Source of the DNA: Paraburkholderia aromaticivorans
GTDB lineage: Bacteria; Pseudomonadota; Gammaproteobacteria; Burkholderiales; Burkholderiaceae
Assembly: GCF_012689525.1 (NCBI RefSeq)
Contig: NZ_CP051515.1
Location: 3,534,001-3,598,000, forward strand
DNA: 64,000 bases
Reading direction: 5' to 3'
Made by a program: the position numbers and the translations under genes. The notes under the pieces were generated by a model. It saw only the letters and a program-made list of their open reading frames with translations. It ran no database searches and was not told where the DNA came from. Shown here piece after piece: positions 52,905 through 62,725 of this stretch (positions within the stretch are counted from its first letter, which is position 1; each line of letters starts with the position of its first letter).

Positions 52905-53151
52905 TTACGCAATTGCCTTTGGTGCGTGCTTGCGAGCCTCGCCACAGACCGTAGTCAAGCTGCATCCCCAACCGCGGGTCAGCCCGCCCTCCACGCTTCG
53001 CACCGAGCCCCTGCTCGATGCAACGCGCCATTTCCGGCGTGATCTCCACGTGCTCAACCCAAAGCCGCGAAAGCGTAACCCGCGACACGGCAAGCTGGCC
53101 AGTCGCCGCGGTGCCGCTCATGCTCAGCGCGGGCGGCATGCCCTCGCGCAA
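52905..53151 (-). pseudogene. HigA-type antitoxin remnant
   Basis: The minus-strand frame reads MREGMPPA..., then GTAATGQLAVSRVTLSRLWVEHVEITPEMARCIEQ, then LGMQLDYGLW, closely following HigA (XRE-family) antitoxins. The HPGEILREE segment after MPPA is missing, and after LDYGLW one extra base (near 52939-52941) shifts the frame. Removing it gives EARKHAPKAIA and a stop at 52905, a typical HigA end. No HigB toxin gene is found next to it. Confidence 0.8.
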
Positions 53152-53232
53152 AGGATCTGATAAGTCAGTCCTCTTCGATCGCGGTTCTCGCTAGTAGCGC
53201 TGTCCTTGGCAGAAGACACGTCGGGTATAACC

Positions 53233-54183
53233 TTAGATCAGTATTTCCACGGAACGCAACGCCCGGATAATCTCCGGCGTTCGCGCCCATGATTCGTCGC
53301 GGATCGTACCGATCAGGCAGTCTATAAAACAACTCGACACCGCGTCGGGAGGCTGCCCGGCACGCGTAATGATGCCGACCGTCGACTCGTCGAGTTGTTC
53401 TCGCACGGGGATCGCGCAGAGCCCTTCGCTCGCCGCGCATAGCTCGACGAGCGGCCATGGAAAGATGCTGACCATGTCCATGCGCTTGAGCAGCGAAACG
53501 GCGACGGTCAGTGAGTGAAGAAAGTGAATGCTGCGCGGCACGGTCAACCCGTACTGCGCGAACATCGTGTACGGCGTCTGCCCTTCCGTTTCAGGATCCA
53601 GCGCGACGAGCCAGTCGAGATCGAGCAGGTTCGTCAGCGACCGGCTGTCCGCACGCGGATGACCTTGCCGCGCGACGATCGCCCGGCCCGTAGAAAACAG
53701 CGGCCGGTAAGCGAACTCGGAGCCTGTCGCGCCCGGCGTCTGCCTGCCCACATAGATGTCCAGGCTGCCGTCGCGCAAACGCGGGTTGGCAATCGCAGGC
53801 AGACCTTCGAAGATCTCCAGTTGGATGTCCGGCATCCTTGCGCGAAAGCGTGCGACAGCCTCCGGGAGAAACGTCATCGTGACCCACGCCGACACGGCAA
53901 CGGAGAGGCGCCCGTGCGGATCGCCGCGCATCGCATCAACGGCCTGATGCGCATGTGTTATTTGCGCGACGACGAGGCGCGCATGGACCAGCAGCGTTTG
54001 TCCGCATTCCGTGAGTGTCACGCCTGACGAAGTGCGCGCCACGAGCTGCATTCGGACGGTCTCCTCCAGATACTGAAGGTTTTGCGTGACCGCCGCGGGC
54101 GAGGAATTGAGCAGCCGCGCCGCGCCGCGGACGCTGCCTGCGTCGGCAATGGCGACAAGCGCACGTAACTGATGAATTTTCAT
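53233..54183 (-). CDS. LysR-family regulator
   Basis: 316 residues. The N-terminal helix-turn-helix (SVRGAARLLNSSPAAVTQNLQYLEE) is of the CynR/TsaR-type LysR group, followed by a substrate-binding domain (RPLFSTGRAIVARQGHP). ATG 54183 has GGGAG upstream. It lies downstream of the ABC transporter genes on the same strand, 40 bases after the ATPase gene, and may be co-transcribed with them and regulate the transporter or propeller gene. Confidence 0.92.
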   Translation of the reverse strand: MKIHQLRALVAIADAGSVRGAARLLNSSPAAVTQNLQYLEETVRMQLVARTSSGVTLTECGQTLLVHARLVVAQITHAHQAVDAMRGDPHGRLSVAVSAWVTMTFLPEAVARFRARMPDIQLEIFEGLPAIANPRLRDGSLDIYVGRQTPGATGSEFAYRPLFSTGRAIVARQGHPRADSRSLTNLLDLDWLVALDPETEGQTPYTMFAQYGLTVPRSIHFLHSLTVAVSLLKRMDMVSIFPWPLVELCAASEGLCAIPVREQLDESTVGIITRAGQPPDAVSSCFIDCLIGTIRDESWARTPEIIRALRSVEILI

Positions 54184-54223
54184 TGCACTCCCGTTGACTC
54201 GCCAACGACGTGACCGTAGCCCT

Positions 54224-54949
54224 TCAGTGCAAAATCTTCGCAAGAAAATCTTTCGCGCGATCCGACTTCGGATTCGCGAAGAAATCTTCCTTGCGATCGT
54301 CTTCCACGATCAGGCCACGATCCATGAAGATAACGCGATGGGCGACCTTCTTCGCAAAGCCCATTTCGTGCGTGACACACATCATCGTCATGCCCTCCTG
54401 CGCCAGTTCGACCATCACGTCGAGTACTTCGTTGATCATTTCCGGATCGAGCGCGGAAGTGGGCTCGTCGAACAGCATCGCGATTGGATCCATCGAAAGC
54501 GCACGCGCGATCGCCACCCGCTGCTGCTGCCCGCCCGACAGCTGACCTGGAAACTTGTCCGCCTGCACGCGCAGACCGACGCGATCCAGCAACTTCAGCC
54601 CCTTCGCCGCCGCTTCGTCTTTCGAACGGCCCAGCACCTTGACCTGCGCGAGCATCAGATTCTGCACAATCGACAGATGTGGGAACAGCTCGAAGTGCTG
54701 GAACACCATGCCAACTTTCGCGCGCAACTTCGACAGATTGACCTTCCTGTCGGTCAGCGATTGACCGTTGATGACGATCTCGCCTTTCTGGAACGGCTCG
54801 AGACCGTTCACGGTTTTGATGAGAGTGGATTTCCCGGAACCAGACGGACCACACACCACGACCACTTCGCCTTTCTGAATTTGGGTCGTGCAATCCGTCA
54901 ACACCTGGAACTGCCCATAATATTTCGAAACGCGATTCAACTCGATCAT
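54224..54949 (-). CDS. Polar amino-acid ABC transporter ATP-binding protein
   Basis: 241 residues. Walker [10 protein letters not shown], the signature LSGGQQQR, Walker B MLFDEP and the His of VTHEMGFA are all present. The length and motifs match GlnQ/GltL-type ATPases of polar amino-acid importers. Its ATG overlaps the stop of the second permease gene by four bases. Confidence 0.96.
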   Translation of the reverse strand: MIELNRVSKYYGQFQVLTDCTTQIQKGEVVVVCGPSGSGKSTLIKTVNGLEPFQKGEIVINGQSLTDRKVNLSKLRAKVGMVFQHFELFPHLSIVQNLMLAQVKVLGRSKDEAAAKGLKLLDRVGLRVQADKFPGQLSGGQQQRVAIARALSMDPIAMLFDEPTSALDPEMINEVLDVMVELAQEGMTMMCVTHEMGFAKKVAHRVIFMDRGLIVEDDRKEDFFANPKSDRAKDFLAKILH

Positions 54950-55623
54950 TTTGCCAACCTCGTTCGGACCACTTTGACGGTTACCGTCAACCCTGTACTA
55001 ATCAACCAGTAAGCGACGCCGGCGAACAGCAGCATTGGCACGACTGTGCCGTCGCGCTCGCCGATTGCCGATACCCGGCGGAAAAAATCGCCCAGCGCTA
55101 TCACGTAGACCAATGACGTGTCCTGGAAAATCACGATGCACTGTGTCAGCGCCACCGGTACCATCGCGCGAAACGCCTGCGGCAGAATCACATAGCGCAT
55201 TGTCTGCCCCGCTGTCATGCCGAGCGCAAGCGCAGCCTGCGCCTGGCCGCGCGGCAGGCTTTCGATCCCAGCCCGGATGATTTCGCAAAAGAATGCAGCC
55301 TCCAGCAGCGAGTAAGCCACCATCGCGGAGATGAGCCGCACGTCGACACTGGAGGGCAAGTTAAACAGCGCCTTCAGGAACTGCGGCACGATCAGGAAGA
55401 ACCACAACAACAGCATCACCAGCGGAATCGACCGGAACAAGGCGACGTAGCCTTGTGCGAAAACGCGAACCGCGCGTTGCGGCGACCGGTGCAATACCGC
55501 TAGCACGGTGCCCCATAGCACCCCGCACAAGATCGCCACGAGCGTAATTTGCAACGTGATGCCCATGCCCGCGAGCACGATACGCTTCGAATCCGCAAGC
55601 GCTTGCCAATCCATATTGAACAT
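54946..55623 (-). CDS. Polar amino-acid ABC transporter permease
   Basis: 225 residues with about five membrane segments. The permease EAA-type loop [34 protein letters not shown] contacts the ATPase. GltK-like. GGGAG precedes ATG 55623, one base after the first permease stop. Confidence 0.95.
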   Translation of the reverse strand: MFNMDWQALADSKRIVLAGMGITLQITLVAILCGVLWGTVLAVLHRSPQRAVRVFAQGYVALFRSIPLVMLLLWFFLIVPQFLKALFNLPSSVDVRLISAMVAYSLLEAAFFCEIIRAGIESLPRGQAQAALALGMTAGQTMRYVILPQAFRAMVPVALTQCIVIFQDTSLVYVIALGDFFRRVSAIGERDGTVVPMLLFAGVAYWLISTGLTVTVKVVRTRLAK

Positions 55624-55624
55624 C

Positions 55625-56362
55625 TCAATCTCCCAGCAAGCCCGGCAGACGGGTTTGGCGACGAATCCAGTTCATGCCGTGCAGAATCGCAAAGTTCAGT
55701 GCCATATAGGCCAGCGTCACACAGATGAACGACTCATAGGGCTGTGCGGTGTAATCGACCAACTGACGCGCCTGACCCGACAATTCCAGTAGGCCAATCG
55801 TCGAAGCGACAGCGGAATTTTTTGAAATGATCAGAAACTCGGATGTGAGCGGACCCAGAATGGTGCGGAACGTCACCGGCAGCAACACGTAACGGTAGGT
55901 CTGCGCGCGCGTCAGACCCAGCGCGAACCCCGCGTCGAACTGGCCGCGCGGCAGCGCCTGAATGCCAGCGCGCACCTGTTCGCAGATACGTGATCCTGTA
56001 TATATCCCGAGCGAGAAAATCGACACCGACAGGAACTGCGCATACGGCGGCAGGTCTTTGAACCAGTCGCCCAGCACCGTCGGCAGCAGTTCCGGCACGA
56101 CAAAGAACCAGATAAAGAACTGCACGATCAGCGGCACGCCGCGGAACACCGACACGTACGCGGTGCCAAGCATCGCCGCAGGACGGCTGGGCAGCGTGCG
56201 AAGAATCCCGAATCCGGTGCCAACCACAAGCGCCAACGCGTAGGCCGACACGGTTAGCAGCACGGTGTTGAGCAGGCCGGAAAACAGCCATCCGAGGTAA
56301 GTCGCGTGCTCGCCGGTGGACACGGCCTGCAGCAGCACACCCCAATGCCACGAGTAATCCAT
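55625..56362 (-). CDS. Polar amino-acid ABC transporter permease
   Basis: 245 residues with about five membrane segments and the coupling loop GIQALPRGQFDAGFALGLTRAQTYRYVLLPVTFR. GltJ-like. It pairs with the other permease to form the channel. GGAGGGG lies before ATG 56362. Confidence 0.95.
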   Translation of the reverse strand: MDYSWHWGVLLQAVSTGEHATYLGWLFSGLLNTVLLTVSAYALALVVGTGFGILRTLPSRPAAMLGTAYVSVFRGVPLIVQFFIWFFVVPELLPTVLGDWFKDLPPYAQFLSVSIFSLGIYTGSRICEQVRAGIQALPRGQFDAGFALGLTRAQTYRYVLLPVTFRTILGPLTSEFLIISKNSAVASTIGLLELSGQARQLVDYTAQPYESFICVTLAYMALNFAILHGMNWIRRQTRLPGLLGD

Positions 56363-56413
56363 AAACCCCTCCAGGCCGGCGGACCATGGCCCACCGCAAA
56401 TGACAACCGCCCG

Positions 56414-57352
56414 TCAGGACGCCGGTTTATCGTTCGGATGCGCGAACAGCGCCTGCATGCGAGCGGACATCGGAAAGTCGAGATTGATCCCCTTCGGCGG
56501 AATCGGCGCCATAAACCATTTCTTGTAGATTGTCGCGGCCATGCCGGAACGCTCGGCATCCGCAATCGCTCCATCCATCACCGCTTTCAACTCCGCATCG
56601 TTCTTGCGCAGCATGCAGCCATAGGCCTCGAATGATTGCGGCGTGCCGACGATTGCGTAATCGTCCGGATGGCTGGTTTTGGCACGCTCACCAGCCAGCA
56701 GCGCGTCATCCATCATCATCGCCTTGGCGCGGCCGGTGGAGAGCATCAGGAACGATTCGCTGTGATCCTTTGCGCTGATAATGTTCATGCCCATCGATTT
56801 CTCGACGTTCATGCTGCGAATGGTCTTCTCCGACGTGGTGCCTGCACCGACGACAACCGTCTTGCCCTTGAGGTCGCCGAAGTCATGGATACCGGAGTTC
56901 TGCCTGACGAGCAGGCGCGTGCCGATTTCAAAGAAGCTGTTAGAAAAATCGACCTGCTGCGCTCGCGCCGCGTTGTTTGTCGTGCTTGTGCACTCGAAGT
57001 CAATCGTGCCATTCTGCAGCAGCGAAATTCGGTTCTGCGACGTAATCGGAATCATGCGCACCTGCAGGTCGCCCTGCTTTAGTTGCGCCTTGATCCGGTC
57101 GATAATCAGATTCGCGATGTCGATTGAATAGCCAATCGGCTTTTGTTGTGCGTCATAGTATGAGAACGGGATTGACGCGTCGCGATAGCCGATGGTGACA
57201 ACGTGCTGGTCCTGGATCTTCTTGAGCGTACCGGTCGGCACCGCATCGGCCGCCACTACGGGCAGGGACACGACGGCAAGCGCGGCTGCAAGCGCTGAAA
57301 GGCATGCGCCGAATGCATGGCGCGGACTCGATCCGGAACGGGTTTGTTGCAT
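56414..57352 (-). CDS. Polar amino-acid ABC transporter substrate-binding protein
   Basis: 312 residues with a signal peptide (ACLSALAAALAVVSLPVVAADA). The periplasmic binding protein pattern GYRDASIPFSYYDAQQKPIGYSIDIANLI and the conserved YAIVGTPQSFEAYGCMLRKND segment match the GltI/BztA group that binds acidic or polar amino acids. GGGGAG precedes ATG 57352. It is first of the four transporter genes. Confidence 0.95.
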   Translation of the reverse strand: MQQTRSGSSPRHAFGACLSALAAALAVVSLPVVAADAVPTGTLKKIQDQHVVTIGYRDASIPFSYYDAQQKPIGYSIDIANLIIDRIKAQLKQGDLQVRMIPITSQNRISLLQNGTIDFECTSTTNNAARAQQVDFSNSFFEIGTRLLVRQNSGIHDFGDLKGKTVVVGAGTTSEKTIRSMNVEKSMGMNIISAKDHSESFLMLSTGRAKAMMMDDALLAGERAKTSHPDDYAIVGTPQSFEAYGCMLRKNDAELKAVMDGAIADAERSGMAATIYKKWFMAPIPPKGINLDFPMSARMQALFAHPNDKPAS

Positions 57353-57460
57353 GGTGTCTCCCCTATGTGAGGTTGATTTCGATTTTGGCAGTCGGCGCGG
57401 GCTGTCCGCCTCCAGGAAAGCGAGTTGGAGAAATCGGCGTGGCGCGACCTGTCCCGCGCT

Positions 57461-58756
57461 TTATGCGCTAGTGATGGCCGATACATCGAGTACATACATC
57501 TGGCGCTCGCCTTCATGTACGGAGTCGATGCACACCGCGCGGCCGTCTCGCCGCCAACGCGGATGCAGATCGCAGCGGTTCTCCTTCGTCAGATCGGGTG
57601 GTGTGTAGAAAGAGCCGATGTCGTAGCGCAAACCTTCCTTGGCGTCGAACAGGAACAACACCCGCTCGTTGGTCTGCGTATCCGGATACGTGTCGGACAA
57701 CAGCCAGCGCGGATCGACGGGCGAATACGTCATGTGGCCGTTCTCTGTCAGCACACCCTCGCCGACGACATCGACCTGACCTGAATCACTGTCCTCGTAA
57801 AGATGATAGTGAATGCTGCCCGCATGCGGCCCCCAGACAATGATGTGCCGCTCGTCCCGCCACAGCGGGTGAGAAATCTGGTACTCGGACTTTTCGTAGT
57901 CGAAGGTGCCGACCGCAGTAGGATCGAAATCTTCCGCGAGCTGCGGCAATGGATGGTCGGAGCATTCAAGCAAGCGCATGACCGTTCCGTCCGGGTTCAT
58001 CGTGATCAGCCGATGCAGGAAACAGGTCTCGTCGTCTACCCGCTCGGTCCAACGATGCAGGAACAGCATCCGCGACGACGCCGGATTGATCTCGATATGG
58101 CTCACCCAGTGGATTGCCTTCTCCATCGACGCCTTTGGGTGAAAATTGCGCAAATCGGCGTAACTCACCAGCAACTGCGCGGCCCCAGTAGCAAGGTCCA
58201 TCCGATAGATGCCGTCGTCGGACGGCGCGAGCGGCAGTTCGAAGGGGCCACCGTGCTCGCCATATCCAATCGTCTCATGCGTGACGTACAGGCGACGGTA
58301 ATCGATGCACAGCGCGTAGCGGCTGTTGGGTGCGACCACATAGACAGGCAGCGGCAGCACCGTCGCGGCGTTGCTGTCGATATCGTGGATCGCTGCGCCG
58401 AAACCCGGATAGCGCGCCGTCATGTCACCGGTGCGGACGTTGTAAATGATTTTGCGTCCGGGTTCACCATCGAGCCATTGCAGCTGGCAGCCCATTTGCC
58501 AGTTCCATGCGCGCGTGGTGCCAACCGCGCGAAATGCCTCGCTCTCGCCCAGAGCGAAATAGCCAACTTCGGCCTCCAGTTCCGGTGTAAGACGCGCATC
58601 CATCATCGGCACCTGATTGGCCAGTAAATAGCGGCCCATCTTGTCCCAGCCAGATTTGTTGTAGTAACCGAAGAAGTGATGCTTGCCCCCCGACTCTAAG
58701 CGGTGTACGGGGCATGGATGTTTGATGACGCAGGACGAAGTCATGAGCTGATGCAT
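57461..58756 (-). CDS. Oligogalacturonate-lyase-like beta-propeller protein
   Basis: 431 residues, no signal peptide, so cytoplasmic. HHFFGYYNKSGWDKMGRYLLANQ at the start, VSHIEINPASSRMLFLHRWT in the middle, GHMTYSPVDPRWLLSDTYPD, and DLHPRWRRDGRAVCIDSVHEG at the end recall oligogalacturonate lyases (PelW/Ogl), which have a 7-bladed propeller with metal-binding His residues. Whether it is a lyase is unproven. It lies upstream of the ABC transporter genes on the same strand (109-base gap), an unusual partner for an amino-acid importer. The start may also be ATG 58744. Confidence 0.75.
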   Translation of the reverse strand: MHQLMTSSCVIKHPCPVHRLESGGKHHFFGYYNKSGWDKMGRYLLANQVPMMDARLTPELEAEVGYFALGESEAFRAVGTTRAWNWQMGCQLQWLDGEPGRKIIYNVRTGDMTARYPGFGAAIHDIDSNAATVLPLPVYVVAPNSRYALCIDYRRLYVTHETIGYGEHGGPFELPLAPSDDGIYRMDLATGAAQLLVSYADLRNFHPKASMEKAIHWVSHIEINPASSRMLFLHRWTERVDDETCFLHRLITMNPDGTVMRLLECSDHPLPQLAEDFDPTAVGTFDYEKSEYQISHPLWRDERHIIVWGPHAGSIHYHLYEDSDSGQVDVVGEGVLTENGHMTYSPVDPRWLLSDTYPDTQTNERVLFLFDAKEGLRYDIGSFYTPPDLTKENRCDLHPRWRRDGRAVCIDSVHEGERQMYVLDVSAITSA

Positions 58757-58921
58757 TTAGAAATCGGTGAGACCGCGATGGGGAGCATTGCAGCCAGAAA
58801 TGCGATAGCTGGGATCATATATTTGCGTGACCTATGCAACGTAATTCTTTTTTTTCGACAGGCTATTCACTCCTGGTATAGTCGAGGCTTGACGCCGTCA
58901 CCCATCCTCTTCCGTGAAACT

Positions 58922-59833
58922 ATGGCTAGGCCTTTGAATTTCCAGCAGATCCAGGCCTTTCGCGCCGTGATGCAGATGGGCACCACCACTGGCGCCGCCT
59001 CGATGCTAAACACGACACAGCCGTCAATCAGCCGGCGCCTTGCCGAGTTGCAGAGTTGCACCGAGTTCAAGCTCTTCGACATGCACCAGGGGCGACTTCG
59101 CCCGACCAGCGAGGGTAAGCTGCTCTACAAAACCGTCCAGAAGCATTTCGACGGACTCGAAAAGATCGAATCTGTGGTCGCAATCATGCGTAACTCGGGC
59201 ACGGGCGCGCTCCGCGTAGGCTGCACGCCAACGCTGGGGGCTGGGCTGCTGCCGCAGGTGGTGCGCGCATTTCTATCGGAATTTCCGGGCACCTATCTCA
59301 ACATGCAGACGCTGAGCACGCCTCAGCTAGCCGACCTGCTGCGGCAAGATCTGTTCGACGTCGTGCTGACCACAGGCAAGCTCGATCCGCGAGACTTCGA
59401 GCCGGTGATCATCAAGACCGTGCCGGCGGTTTGCGTGTTGCCGCCCGGTCACCGGCTGCATGTTGAGCCGGAGATCCACGTGTCCATGCTGCTCGACGAA
59501 ACGATGCTGTCGCTGGGCGACGCCGACGACCTCACGATCGAAATCAAGAAGCTGCTGCAAGCTCACGGCTTGTCCGACAATTTTCTGATCGAAACCACGT
59601 CATCAATCGCAATCTGCGCACTCGTTGCAGCCGGCAACGGTATTGGAATCGTCAACCCCTACGTGGCCAGTACGTTTGCAGGGCAGTTGCTGATCAAACC
59701 GCTTGTCCCCACTATCGACGTCGCCGTACAGATGGCTATGCCGAGACACACGGCACCATCACTATTGACGCGTCATTTCGTTGACATCCTGCTGGCACAC
59801 GTCAATGCGATTTGCACGGACCCCGGGTGCTGA
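58922..59833 (+). CDS. LysR-family regulator (opine/amino-acid type)
   Basis: 303 residues. The opening LNFQQIQAFRAVMQMGTTTGAASMLNTTQPSISRRLAELQ and the domain GALRVGCTPTLGAGLLPQVVRAF resemble LysR proteins that control opine or amino-acid catabolism (OccR/NocR-like). ATG 58922 starts the recognisable domain. It is divergent from the propeller gene across about 165 bases and is the likely regulator of that gene and the transporter. Confidence 0.9.
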   Translation: MARPLNFQQIQAFRAVMQMGTTTGAASMLNTTQPSISRRLAELQSCTEFKLFDMHQGRLRPTSEGKLLYKTVQKHFDGLEKIESVVAIMRNSGTGALRVGCTPTLGAGLLPQVVRAFLSEFPGTYLNMQTLSTPQLADLLRQDLFDVVLTTGKLDPRDFEPVIIKTVPAVCVLPPGHRLHVEPEIHVSMLLDETMLSLGDADDLTIEIKKLLQAHGLSDNFLIETTSSIAICALVAAGNGIGIVNPYVASTFAGQLLIKPLVPTIDVAVQMAMPRHTAPSLLTRHFVDILLAHVNAICTDPGC

Positions 59834-59895
59834 AAGTAGAGTTCTGCTGAATTACCCATAGGTCAGGAATTTAGCGGACAAAGTCTGGAATCTGG

Positions 59896-59973
59896 ATTCC
59901 ATGGACCACTAAACTGCGTCGTCTGCAGGAAAACGTCGACGCGGTCGCGCTGGAACTGTCGGCTGATGATCTG
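59896..59973 (+). pseudogene. C-terminal fragment of an aldo/keto reductase
   Basis: The frame reads IPWTTKLRRLQENVDAVALE and then LSADDL. This follows the C-terminus of aldo/keto reductases (IPGTTKLHRLQENLGA...ELSADDL). No other part of such a gene is nearby, so it is a remnant of a deletion or rearrangement. Confidence 0.7.
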
Positions 59974-60519
59974 ATGTGCGGCTTCGCGATGCGCGTCACA
60001 CGCAAACGTTTCTCTCATGCTTCACCCCTATCCGGCAGCACTTCGCGTTGCCCAGCCATCAGATGAACTCGGCCTATCATCGGGCCGTACTCAGGTAACG
60101 CTTCGACAGATGGCACGGTTGGGCAGTCGCTATCGCAGCTGACAAAGTTATCCAATAAGGATAACTACTATTGTCCACAGAGGCCGTCTATTCGCGCTAA
60201 CTGGACAGCCCATATCTTCATCCGGTCGATTACTTCGTGCGGCAATGCGTTCACCTTTGCTTTACGCGTTCACCCAAACGGCCCGTTTTCGCACCACCGA
60301 TTCTCGGATATCGTGGCGACACGTTCATCACTTCCTGCGCTGAGGAATGCACATCATGCTGCTCATGCCGGTATGCATGCTTCTAACCTACATGACAATT
60401 CGTCATGCAAAACACATAGATTCACTCGTGCGCTACGGATCAGATCGCCGCCGCCGGCGTTATTAAGCAGCGTTTTCAGGCTATCCGCGCCGGACGAAGT
60501 TCTAAGAAGGAGTGCAAAG
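59974..60519. other. Intergenic region with inverted repeats
   Basis: No gene is seen. Two dyads stand out: AGTTATCC-5-GGATAACT (60146-60166) and CATGAC-5-GTCATG (60391-60407). Both look like sites for dimeric regulators. The reading frame of the GGDEF-EAL gene is open through the second dyad but has no ribosome site until 60507. Confidence 0.55.
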
Positions 60520-61965
60520 ATGACTCGTCGAGCGACCATTGCGAGCGTCAAGGCAAGTCCGCCCGATCTGGCCGCTAGCATGCCGGTCGACGACGCGGCG
60601 TTTCATATGCGCTGGGGAGTGAGCAGTGAACAGCCGAGTCCCATTCGACACTTAGGCTATGCGTCGTTTCTCGATTCGCTCACCGGTTTGTATAACCGCG
60701 CTTACGTGGCTGAACGCGTGCAGCATTTGCTGAAATTGATGCCTGCGGCGCGCGTCGCCGTGCTTTTCATCAATCTCGATTGCTTCGGCAAGGTCAACGA
60801 TATCGCCGGTTACGATCTTGGCGACCGCGTTTTGCGCGGCGTCGCGCGCCGGCTTGCCGGACTGATGAATCATGACGACCTGCTCGGGCGCATCTGTGGT
60901 GACGAGTTCGTTGTCGTCGTCGATAAGCGCGGCGACGCGCCGGCCATCGGCGAGTTCGCGTTGCGAATCCTGGACCTGTTCAGCGCGCCGTTGGAAATTG
61001 CGGGCCGTGAGTATCACCTGGGTGCATCGATCGGCATTGCCTGCTCCTCCGATGGCGCTCGCGATGCGGACGCGCTGATACGCGACGCCGGCTCGGCGAT
61101 GCGTCGCGCGAAGGAGAGCGGCCGCGGCCGGGTGCAATTTTTCACGCAGGGCTTGCAAGACCAATTGCAACGTCGCTTCAGGGTGGTGGAGTTGTTGCAC
61201 CACGCGCTTGCTGCCGGTGAACTGAAGCTGGCCTATCAGCCCATCATTGACAGCGCGTCGCACGAGGCGGTGGGCGCCGAAGCGCTGCTGCGCTGGACCA
61301 GCAGCGAGCTGGGCGAAGTCGCGCCAGCCGAGTTCGTACCGGTTGCGGAGGAGGCCGGTCTGATGGAGAGCATAGGCGACTGGGTGCTGGAACAGGCCTG
61401 CGCCCAGGCCGCTCAATGGCGCAGGAGCATTGCGCCGCGCCTGCCTGTCTCCGTCAACATTTCGCCGCTCCAGTTCAACGAGCGCCTCGTGCGGCACGTT
61501 GCCGCGTGCCTCGAACGCAGCGGGCTCGACCCATTGGCGTTGCAACTGGAAATCACGGAGCGCGTATTAATGCCGGATGACCCGGCGGTTGCGGCGACGA
61601 CGGCAGCACTGGCGGATCTCGGCGTCACGCTCGCTCTCGACGACTTTGGCACGGGCTACGCATCGCTGTCGTACCTGAAGCGCTTTGCTTTGCACAACCT
61701 GAAGATCGATCGATCGTTCGTCGCGGGCTTGCCACACGATAGCGAATCGATCGCGATCACGCGTGCGCTTGTGACGATGGCTCACGCGTGCAGCATGACA
61801 ATCACGGCCGAAGGCGTGGAAACCCTCGAACAGGCAACGGCCTTGCGCGAGATGGGCTGCGACATGCTGCAGGGTTACCTGTTCAGCCGTCCGGCGAGCG
61901 CGGATGAATTTGCCGGCGCGCTGCTGGGCGCGAGTCGCGCGAATATACGGCGCGCTACGCAGTAG
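60520..61965 (+). CDS. GGDEF-EAL c-di-GMP turnover protein
   Basis: 481 residues, with no membrane segment or signal peptide. The GGDEF domain (residues 50-210) has CGDEF at 126-130, so the first Gly is Cys, and the inhibitory-site Arg (RxxD) is replaced (NHDD). The EAL domain (about 220-475) keeps EALL (254-257), NISPLQF, EITERVLM, DDFGTGY, KIDRSF and AEGVET, so it is probably an active phosphodiesterase. There is no obvious sensor domain at the N-terminus. ATG 60520 is chosen because AAGGAG lies 8 nt upstream. Confidence 0.93.
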   Translation: MTRRATIASVKASPPDLAASMPVDDAAFHMRWGVSSEQPSPIRHLGYASFLDSLTGLYNRAYVAERVQHLLKLMPAARVAVLFINLDCFGKVNDIAGYDLGDRVLRGVARRLAGLMNHDDLLGRICGDEFVVVVDKRGDAPAIGEFALRILDLFSAPLEIAGREYHLGASIGIACSSDGARDADALIRDAGSAMRRAKESGRGRVQFFTQGLQDQLQRRFRVVELLHHALAAGELKLAYQPIIDSASHEAVGAEALLRWTSSELGEVAPAEFVPVAEEAGLMESIGDWVLEQACAQAAQWRRSIAPRLPVSVNISPLQFNERLVRHVAACLERSGLDPLALQLEITERVLMPDDPAVAATTAALADLGVTLALDDFGTGYASLSYLKRFALHNLKIDRSFVAGLPHDSESIAITRALVTMAHACSMTITAEGVETLEQATALREMGCDMLQGYLFSRPASADEFAGALLGASRANIRRATQ

Positions 61966-62062
61966 AGCATTCGGCAACATAACAATTGAAATTGTCGGCG
62001 CGTCGCGACGTCTTCGGGGACGTCTTTGTGTTGCCGACAGGATGCGAATCAGGAGAGAGACC

Positions 62063-62335
62063 ATGTTCGATGCGGAAATCGCCGCAACACTGCTAAACCG
62101 CTGGGCTGCTCAGGCGCCCACGGAAGAATGCCACCCGTACCTTGGGCTGCTGCGCGAAGGCAACCTGCACTTCATTCACGAAGTCGACTGCGTAGGCACA
62201 CGCGGCATTCGCGACACGGGCGCATGTTGTACCGAATCGCTGTTTTTCGGCGACGGTTCGCGGGCGTTGCGAGTCGGCGCGCCGGACAGCGAAACAGGTT
62301 GGACCCGATGGTCGGCGCTGCAACCACTTCAATGA
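62063..62335 (+). CDS. Small hypothetical protein, 90 aa
   Basis: MFDAEIAATLLNRWAAQAP... is soluble, with three Cys (two adjacent in GACCTES). AGGAGAGAGA lies before ATG 62063 and supports a real gene. Function unknown. Its 3' end lies at the start of the broken outer-membrane gene. Confidence 0.65.
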   Translation: MFDAEIAATLLNRWAAQAPTEECHPYLGLLREGNLHFIHEVDCVGTRGIRDTGACCTESLFFGDGSRALRVGAPDSETGWTRWSALQPLQ

Positions 62336-62361
62336 CACGCGCCGCAGCGACGACGGCGGCC

Positions 62362-62725
62362 CGGTTGCGAACAAGCCTACATGTATGGGGCGGTGCCGGT
62401 GGGTGGGATTTCGCATCCGGCATCACCGTGCCCTATGTCTGGACCGAAGTGACCGCGTCGCTCGCGGTGGGAGGCGCTGGCGCCTCGACGAGCGACCGCG
62501 CATCGAATCTATTCGACCTCTATTTCACTCAACGTTGTCGCGGGCCTGCAGTTCTACCCGACCAACACTGCGACCGATTACCACAATGCACCTCTTTTCA
62601 CGCTCGATATCATGGCATCGAAGAGGTTTGCGAACGGTCTCGGTGTAGGCCTCGTGGCCGGAACCGTGCAACAGCTCGGCAACGACTCAGGACAGGAAAG
62701 GATTCATGGAACTCAATATCGTTGA
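62362..62725 (+). pseudogene. Phenol MetA-pathway type outer-membrane transporter, internally deleted
   Basis: Bases from about 62362 to 62529 encode SLHVWGGAGGWDFASGITVP...YVWTEVTASL...NLFDLYFT. From 62528 another frame gives LNVVAGLQFYPTNTATDYHN...LFTLDIMASKRFANGLGVGL...GTVQQLGNDSG and ends at 62725. Both halves fit the SphA/MetA-degradation outer-membrane family, but the middle (about 100 codons) and the 5' end are missing. Confidence 0.75.
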
